64,000 bases of DNA from JAFMJV01 sp963814315 (lineage in GTDB: Bacteria > Chloroflexota > Limnocylindria > Limnocylindrales > CSP1-4): assembly GCA_963814315.1 (NCBI GenBank), contig CAWFCG010000001.1, positions 868,001-932,000 of the forward strand, read 5' to 3'. Below, piece after piece: positions 58,062-64,000 of this stretch. The notes beneath the pieces are model-generated. The model worked only from the letters and a program-made list of their open reading frames with translations, ran no database searches and was not told the origin of the DNA. Numbering within the stretch: position 1 is the first letter of the stretch; each line of letters opens with the position of its first letter. A program made the position numbers and the translations under genes.

Positions 58062-60794
58062 CTAGTTCAGCCGCTTCTTGCCATCGTCAGTGTTCGGCTC
58101 GGTCGAGGGCAGGTCCATCAGGTTGGGCTGCAGCCCGGCACCGACGGGCTCACCAGTGGCCCTTGGGTCACGCCGACCGGCAGCCTCAGACACGAACGTC
58201 TCTCCCTCCGAGCCGGTGCACACGATAGTGCCGCGGACCAGGTCGGCATCGGCGGTGATGGTGCTGCCGGGCTTGAACTTGCCCTCCAGCAGCGCCCGCG
58301 CCAGCGGGTTCTCAAGCAAACGCTGCACGGCACGCTTGAGTGGCCGTGCCCCGTAGTGAGGGTCGTTGCCCTCACGCCCGATGAGCGCCTTGGCCGCCGG
58401 CGTCAACACCAGCTCCAGGTCGTGATCCGCCAGGCGTGCGGCGAGATCGGCCACCAGCAGGTCGACGATAGCTGATAGCGCCTCTTCGTCCAAGCTGTGG
58501 AAGACGATGATCTCGTCGATGCGGTTGAGGAACTCGGGCCGGAAGGTCGCCCGCAACGCTTCGGTGGCCGCCTGTTCGACCTGCGCCTCGGACGTGCCGG
58601 CGGGCCGGTCGGTGACCAGCAGCTGTGAGCCCACGTTGCTGGTCATGATCAGCACGGTGTCCTTGAACGACACGGTGCGGCCCTGGCCATCGGTGAGGCG
58701 ACCGTCATCGAGCACCTGCAAGAGCACATTGAAGACGTCCGGGTGGGCCTTCTCGATCTCGTCGAGCAGCACGACCTGATAGGGCCGGCGCCGCACAGCC
58801 TCGGTGAGCTGGCCGCCCTCTTCGTAGCCGACGTAGCCCGGAGGTGCGCCGATGAGGCGGCTGACCGCGTACTTCTCCATGTATTCGCTCATGTCGATGC
58901 GGGTCATGGCCTGCTCGTCGTCGAAGAGGAACTGCGCCAGCGCCCGCGCAGTCTCCGTCTTGCCCACGCCGGTGGGGCCCAAGAAGATGAATGAACCGAT
59001 GGGGCGGCGTGGATCCTTGAGGCCGGCACGGGCACGGCGAACCGCGTCGGAGACCGCACTGATGGCCTCATCCTGGCCGATCACGCGTTCGTGCAGGCGG
59101 TCTTCCATATTGATGAGCTTGGCCTGCTCGCCCTCCATCAGCCGGGTCACGGGGATGCCGGTCCAGGACGCCACGATGCGTGCGATGTCGTCGGCATCGA
59201 CCTCTTCCTTGAGCAGGCGGCGCGACCCCGCGTCGGAGGCCAGCGCGGCCTCACCCTCCGCGAGTCGCTGCTGCAGCTCGGGGATGCGGCCGTACTTGAG
59301 CTCGGCGGCGCGACCGTAGTCGGCTGATCGCTCGGCCGACTCCACCTCGTGCTGGGCGCCCTCCAGCTCCGTCTTGGTGGCACGCAGGGCCGCGATGACG
59401 GCCTTCTCACCCTCCCATTGGCTCTTCAGCGCGCCAGCACGCTCGGAGATGTCAGCCAGCTCACGCTCCAGTGTCTCCAGCCGGCTCTTCGAGGCGTCGT
59501 CGGTCTCTTTGCGCAGGGCCTCGCGCTCGATCTCCAGCTGGATGCGGCGTCGTTCCAGCTCATCCAGCTCGACGGGCATGGAATCCATCTCCATGCGCAG
59601 CTTGCTGGCGGCCTCATCGACCAGGTCGATGGCCTTGTCCGGCAGGAAGCGGTCGGCGATATAGCGATTGGACAACACCGCCGCCGCAACCATGGCGGAG
59701 TCGGTGATGCGCACGCCGTGGTGCACCTCGTAGCGCTCCCGCAGGCCACGCAGGATGGAGATGGTCTCCTCCACGTTGGGTTGGTCCACGTAGACCTGCT
59801 GGAAGCGGCGCTCCAGGGCGGCGTCCTTCTCGATGTGCCGGCGGTACTCGTCAAGGGTGGTGGCGCCGATGGTGTGCAGCTCACCGCGCGCCAGCATCGG
59901 CTTCAACAGGTTGGAGGCATCCATGGCGCCTTCCGCCGCGCCGGCGCCCACGACGGTGTGCAATTCGTCGATGAAGAGCACGACCTGGCCGTCGGAATCC
60001 TTGATCTCCTTCAGTACCGCCTTCAGGCGCTCCTCGAACTCGCCGCGGAACTTGGCTCCGGCGATGAGCGCACCCAGGTCCAAGCCTACGACCTTCTTGT
60101 CGCGCAGTCCGTCGGGCACGTCGCCGCGCACGATGCGCTGGGCTAGGCCCTCCACGATCGCGGTCTTACCCACGCCGGGCTCGCCGATGAGCACAGGGTT
60201 GTTCTTGGTGCGTCGGCTGAGCACCTGGATGACGCGGCGGATCTCCTCGTCGCGACCGACCACGGGGTCCAGCTTGCCCTCGCGCGCAGCGGCGGTCAGA
60301 TCGACGCCGTACTTCTCGAGTGACTGGTAGGTGGCCTCCGGATTTTGGGTGGTCACGCGCTGGCTGCCGCGGACGGCCTCCAGGGCGTGCAGCAGCGCCT
60401 CGTGTCCGGCGCCGGCCCCCTCCAGCAGGCGCTGGGCATCGCCGCCAGCCTGCGAGGCTGCCAGCAGCAGGTGCTCGGTGGAGACGTATTCGTCGCCCAG
60501 GCGCTTGGCCTGGTCCTCGGCATTCTCGATGAGCACGCGCACGCGTGGGTCCAGGCCCAGCTGACCGCCCTCGACCTTGGCGCGACGGGACAGCACGGCC
60601 GCCACGTCGACCGCCACGCGAGCGGGGTCGGCGCCGAGCTGGCGCAGCGTCATGACAGGGATGCCCTCGGGATCATCAAGGAGCGCCGCCAGCAGATGCT
60701 CGACGTCAAGCACGGGGCTCTTGGCACTGGTGGCGAGTCGTTGCGCAGTGAGGATGGCCTCCTGTGCTTTCTGGGTGTATCGATCGAGCTTCAT
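58062..60794 (-). CDS. clpB: ATP-dependent chaperone ClpB
   Basis: A 910-residue Hsp100 disaggregase. N-terminal Clp_N domain (MKLDRYTQKAQEAILTAQRLA), first AAA+ with Walker A GEPGVGKTAI and Walker B LFIDELH, a long coiled-coil middle domain (from about residue 405, SKLRMEMDSMPVELDELERRRIQLEIE), second AAA+ with Walker A GPTGVGKTET and GYVGYEEGGQLTEAVRRRPY, then the C-terminal D2 small domain. The tail after about 860 is low complexity. Start ATG 60794, 44 nt after dnaJ. No HAIR or CIRCE element is visible in that gap. Confidence 0.97.
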   Translation of the reverse strand: MKLDRYTQKAQEAILTAQRLATSAKSPVLDVEHLLAALLDDPEGIPVMTLRQLGADPARVAVDVAAVLSRRAKVEGGQLGLDPRVRVLIENAEDQAKRLGDEYVSTEHLLLAASQAGGDAQRLLEGAGAGHEALLHALEAVRGSQRVTTQNPEATYQSLEKYGVDLTAAAREGKLDPVVGRDEEIRRVIQVLSRRTKNNPVLIGEPGVGKTAIVEGLAQRIVRGDVPDGLRDKKVVGLDLGALIAGAKFRGEFEERLKAVLKEIKDSDGQVVLFIDELHTVVGAGAAEGAMDASNLLKPMLARGELHTIGATTLDEYRRHIEKDAALERRFQQVYVDQPNVEETISILRGLRERYEVHHGVRITDSAMVAAAVLSNRYIADRFLPDKAIDLVDEAASKLRMEMDSMPVELDELERRRIQLEIEREALRKETDDASKSRLETLERELADISERAGALKSQWEGEKAVIAALRATKTELEGAQHEVESAERSADYGRAAELKYGRIPELQQRLAEGEAALASDAGSRRLLKEEVDADDIARIVASWTGIPVTRLMEGEQAKLINMEDRLHERVIGQDEAISAVSDAVRRARAGLKDPRRPIGSFIFLGPTGVGKTETARALAQFLFDDEQAMTRIDMSEYMEKYAVSRLIGAPPGYVGYEEGGQLTEAVRRRPYQVVLLDEIEKAHPDVFNVLLQVLDDGRLTDGQGRTVSFKDTVLIMTSNVGSQLLVTDRPAGTSEAQVEQAATEALRATFRPEFLNRIDEIIVFHSLDEEALSAIVDLLVADLAARLADHDLELVLTPAAKALIGREGNDPHYGARPLKRAVQRLLENPLARALLEGKFKPGSTITADADLVRGTIVCTGSEGETFVSEAAGRRDPRATGEPVGAGLQPNLMDLPSTEPNTDDGKKRLN

Positions 60795-60838
60795 GGCGCG
60801 GGAGCATCCTTGTCGTCTGAGGGGGTCACTGGTCGCGG

Positions 60839-61927
60839 CTAGAGGGGTGGTGTCGCGGGTTCATGCCGCGGATCGGATTGGTCGATGTGGTCGATGAATG
60901 CCTGGGCCTTGGCGCGTCCCTCGTCGTCGAGGAATGTTGGCAGCACCACCTTTGTGCGCACGCGCAGGTCCCCTCGACCCTCCGCTCCGAAACTTGGCAG
61001 TCCCTGCCCGGTGAGCCGGAAGACGCGACCATTCTGGGTGCCGGCTGGGATGGTCAATGCCAGCCGCTTGCCGGCCAGCGTGTTGATGTGCACATCCGCG
61101 CCCAACAGTGCTTCGCCAAGCGTCAGCGACAGGTCTATGGTCAGGTCGGCACCGTCGCGAGTGAACACCGGATGCCTGGTGACACGCACGGTGATGTAGA
61201 CGTTGCCGCCACCCTCGGCCTTGCCGGTGAGGCGGATCTTCTGGCCGTCGCGCACACCCGGCGGGATCTTGACCTGGAGCGTCTTGCTGCCGATCTGTAG
61301 GTGGCGCTCGCTGCCACGCATGACCTCTTCCAGGCTGATGTTGGCGTCGGCGGTGGCATCAGCCGGACGTGATGGCGTCGGCCGACGACCACGTGGTGAG
61401 CCGGTCCCAAAGCCTGACGGAGCGTAGCCGGCGCCGCTGTCGCCACCGACTCCACCGAAGAGTGGGTCGATGTCGACCTGCGGACCAGCGCTCCTCTGTC
61501 CCCCGCCAGCCCGAGCACCGCCCCCGCTACCGGTGAAGAAGGTGCGAAAGAAGTCGCTGAACCCGGACAGGTCTTCCGCGTTGCCGCGGTATTCGAAGCG
61601 CGCGCCGCCGGGGAAGCCACTGGTGCCGGCACCACCAGCGCCGCCGCCACCACTGAAACCAGCGAAGGGATTGCCGCCGGCAGGCCCGCCAGCTTGCTGG
61701 TAGGACTTCCAGTTGGCCCCGAGCTGATCGTACGCCTTGCGCTTCTCGGGATCAGACAGGACCTCGTTGGCCTCGCTGATCTCCTTGAAGCGCTGCTCGG
61801 CTGCGGCGTCACCCTTGTTGACGTCGGGATGGTTCTCGCGGGCAAGGCGACGGAAGGCCTTCTTGATGTCGGCCTTGCTGGCGCCTTTCTCTACACCCAG
61901 GGTGGCGTAGTAATCGCGATACTCCAT
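60839..61927 (-). CDS. DnaJ/CbpA-type co-chaperone without zinc finger
   Basis: A 362-residue Hsp40. The J domain (MEYRDYYATLGVEKGASKADIKKAFRRLARENHPD) holds the HPD motif at about 33-35. A Gly-rich linker follows, then the two C-terminal beta domains (LQVKIPPGVRDGQKIRLTGKAEGG, LTIDLSLTLGEALLGADVHI, GDLRVRTKVVLP). There are no CxxCxGxG repeats, so it is the CbpA class. ATG 61927 has GGAGACGG upstream; the open frame further upstream is Arg-rich and overlaps lon in another frame. Located between lon and clpB. Confidence 0.93.
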   Translation of the reverse strand: MEYRDYYATLGVEKGASKADIKKAFRRLARENHPDVNKGDAAAEQRFKEISEANEVLSDPEKRKAYDQLGANWKSYQQAGGPAGGNPFAGFSGGGGAGGAGTSGFPGGARFEYRGNAEDLSGFSDFFRTFFTGSGGGARAGGGQRSAGPQVDIDPLFGGVGGDSGAGYAPSGFGTGSPRGRRPTPSRPADATADANISLEEVMRGSERHLQIGSKTLQVKIPPGVRDGQKIRLTGKAEGGGNVYITVRVTRHPVFTRDGADLTIDLSLTLGEALLGADVHINTLAGKRLALTIPAGTQNGRVFRLTGQGLPSFGAEGRGDLRVRTKVVLPTFLDDEGRAKAQAFIDHIDQSDPRHEPATPPL

Positions 61928-61943
61928 CCGTCTCCGTTTGTCC

Positions 61944-64000
<2,057 letters not shown>

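Noticed and set aside
60795..60838. Possible HAIR/CIRCE heat-shock operator before clpB
   Set aside because: No CTTGAGT-N7-ACTCAAG or CIRCE inverted repeat could be found in this short gap.

Overview
This is a high-G+C bacterial chromosome segment that spans the replication-initiation locus and about 50 kb of housekeeping and membrane or energy genes. The most likely host is a Chloroflexota lineage, possibly of the Limnocylindria/Ellin6529 type. This is inferred from gene-order style (rpmH-rnpA-yidD-yidC-jag beside dnaA-dnaN-recF-dciA), Gram-positive-like prfB/ftsEX/smpB clustering, an ALALAA-ending tmRNA tag, and inositol-lipid and complex I genes. No rRNA, tRNA, CRISPR array, insertion sequence or prophage was seen.

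Layout. 1-6.6 kb (+): 3' end of prfB, a GNAT acetyltransferase, a histidinol-phosphatase-like enzyme, ftsE-ftsX, a CtpA-type protease, a 15-codon leader ORF with promoter and hairpin, smpB and ssrA (trans-translation module). 6.7-11.0 kb (-): a DUF4239 membrane protein, then the rpmH-rnpA-yidD-yidC-jag operon read right to left from a TATAAT promoter. 11.1-19.8 kb (+): a CsaA-like protein, dnaA with a structured leader, a broken TrkA-C membrane gene on the minus strand, an oriC candidate with a 14-bp inverted repeat, dnaN, recF, a DciA-like protein, a membrane-anchored pseudo-PP2C, and a BFN nuclease. 19.8-28.7 kb: a surface-glycosylation block (GT2, GT117-like DUF2723, an unassigned polytopic protein, and a 1723-residue fused GT-C/PMT protein with a propeller-like insert).

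28.7-35 kb (-): ArsR regulator, CDP-alcohol phosphatidyltransferase, inositol-1-phosphate synthase, two acyltransferases, PHP phosphoesterase and PimA-like GT4. Together these read as a phosphatidylinositol/mannoside-type lipid pathway. 35.2-37.7 kb (+): an MFS transporter and a trehalose-phosphatase. 37.7-52.8 kb (-): a 13-gene complex I operon with unusual architecture: NuoI fused to NuoE, and NuoG replaced by a GltD-type flavoprotein that carries the second NuoI-like cluster. 52.9-56.3 kb: folK, a PurH homologue with most catalytic residues replaced, a small membrane protein and a cupin. 56.3-64 kb (-): lon (cut by the window end)-dnaJ-clpB-midA-nudix, a protein-quality-control operon.

The most unusual points are the complex I electron-input module with split NuoI and two Cys-to-Ser changes, the PMT with a propeller-like insert, the degenerate PurH, the pseudo-PP2C beside the replication genes, the leader peptide before smpB, and a recurrent GCTAnnnT box 6-9 nt before start codons that suggests leaderless transcription. 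All calls come from reading the sequence; no database search was run.
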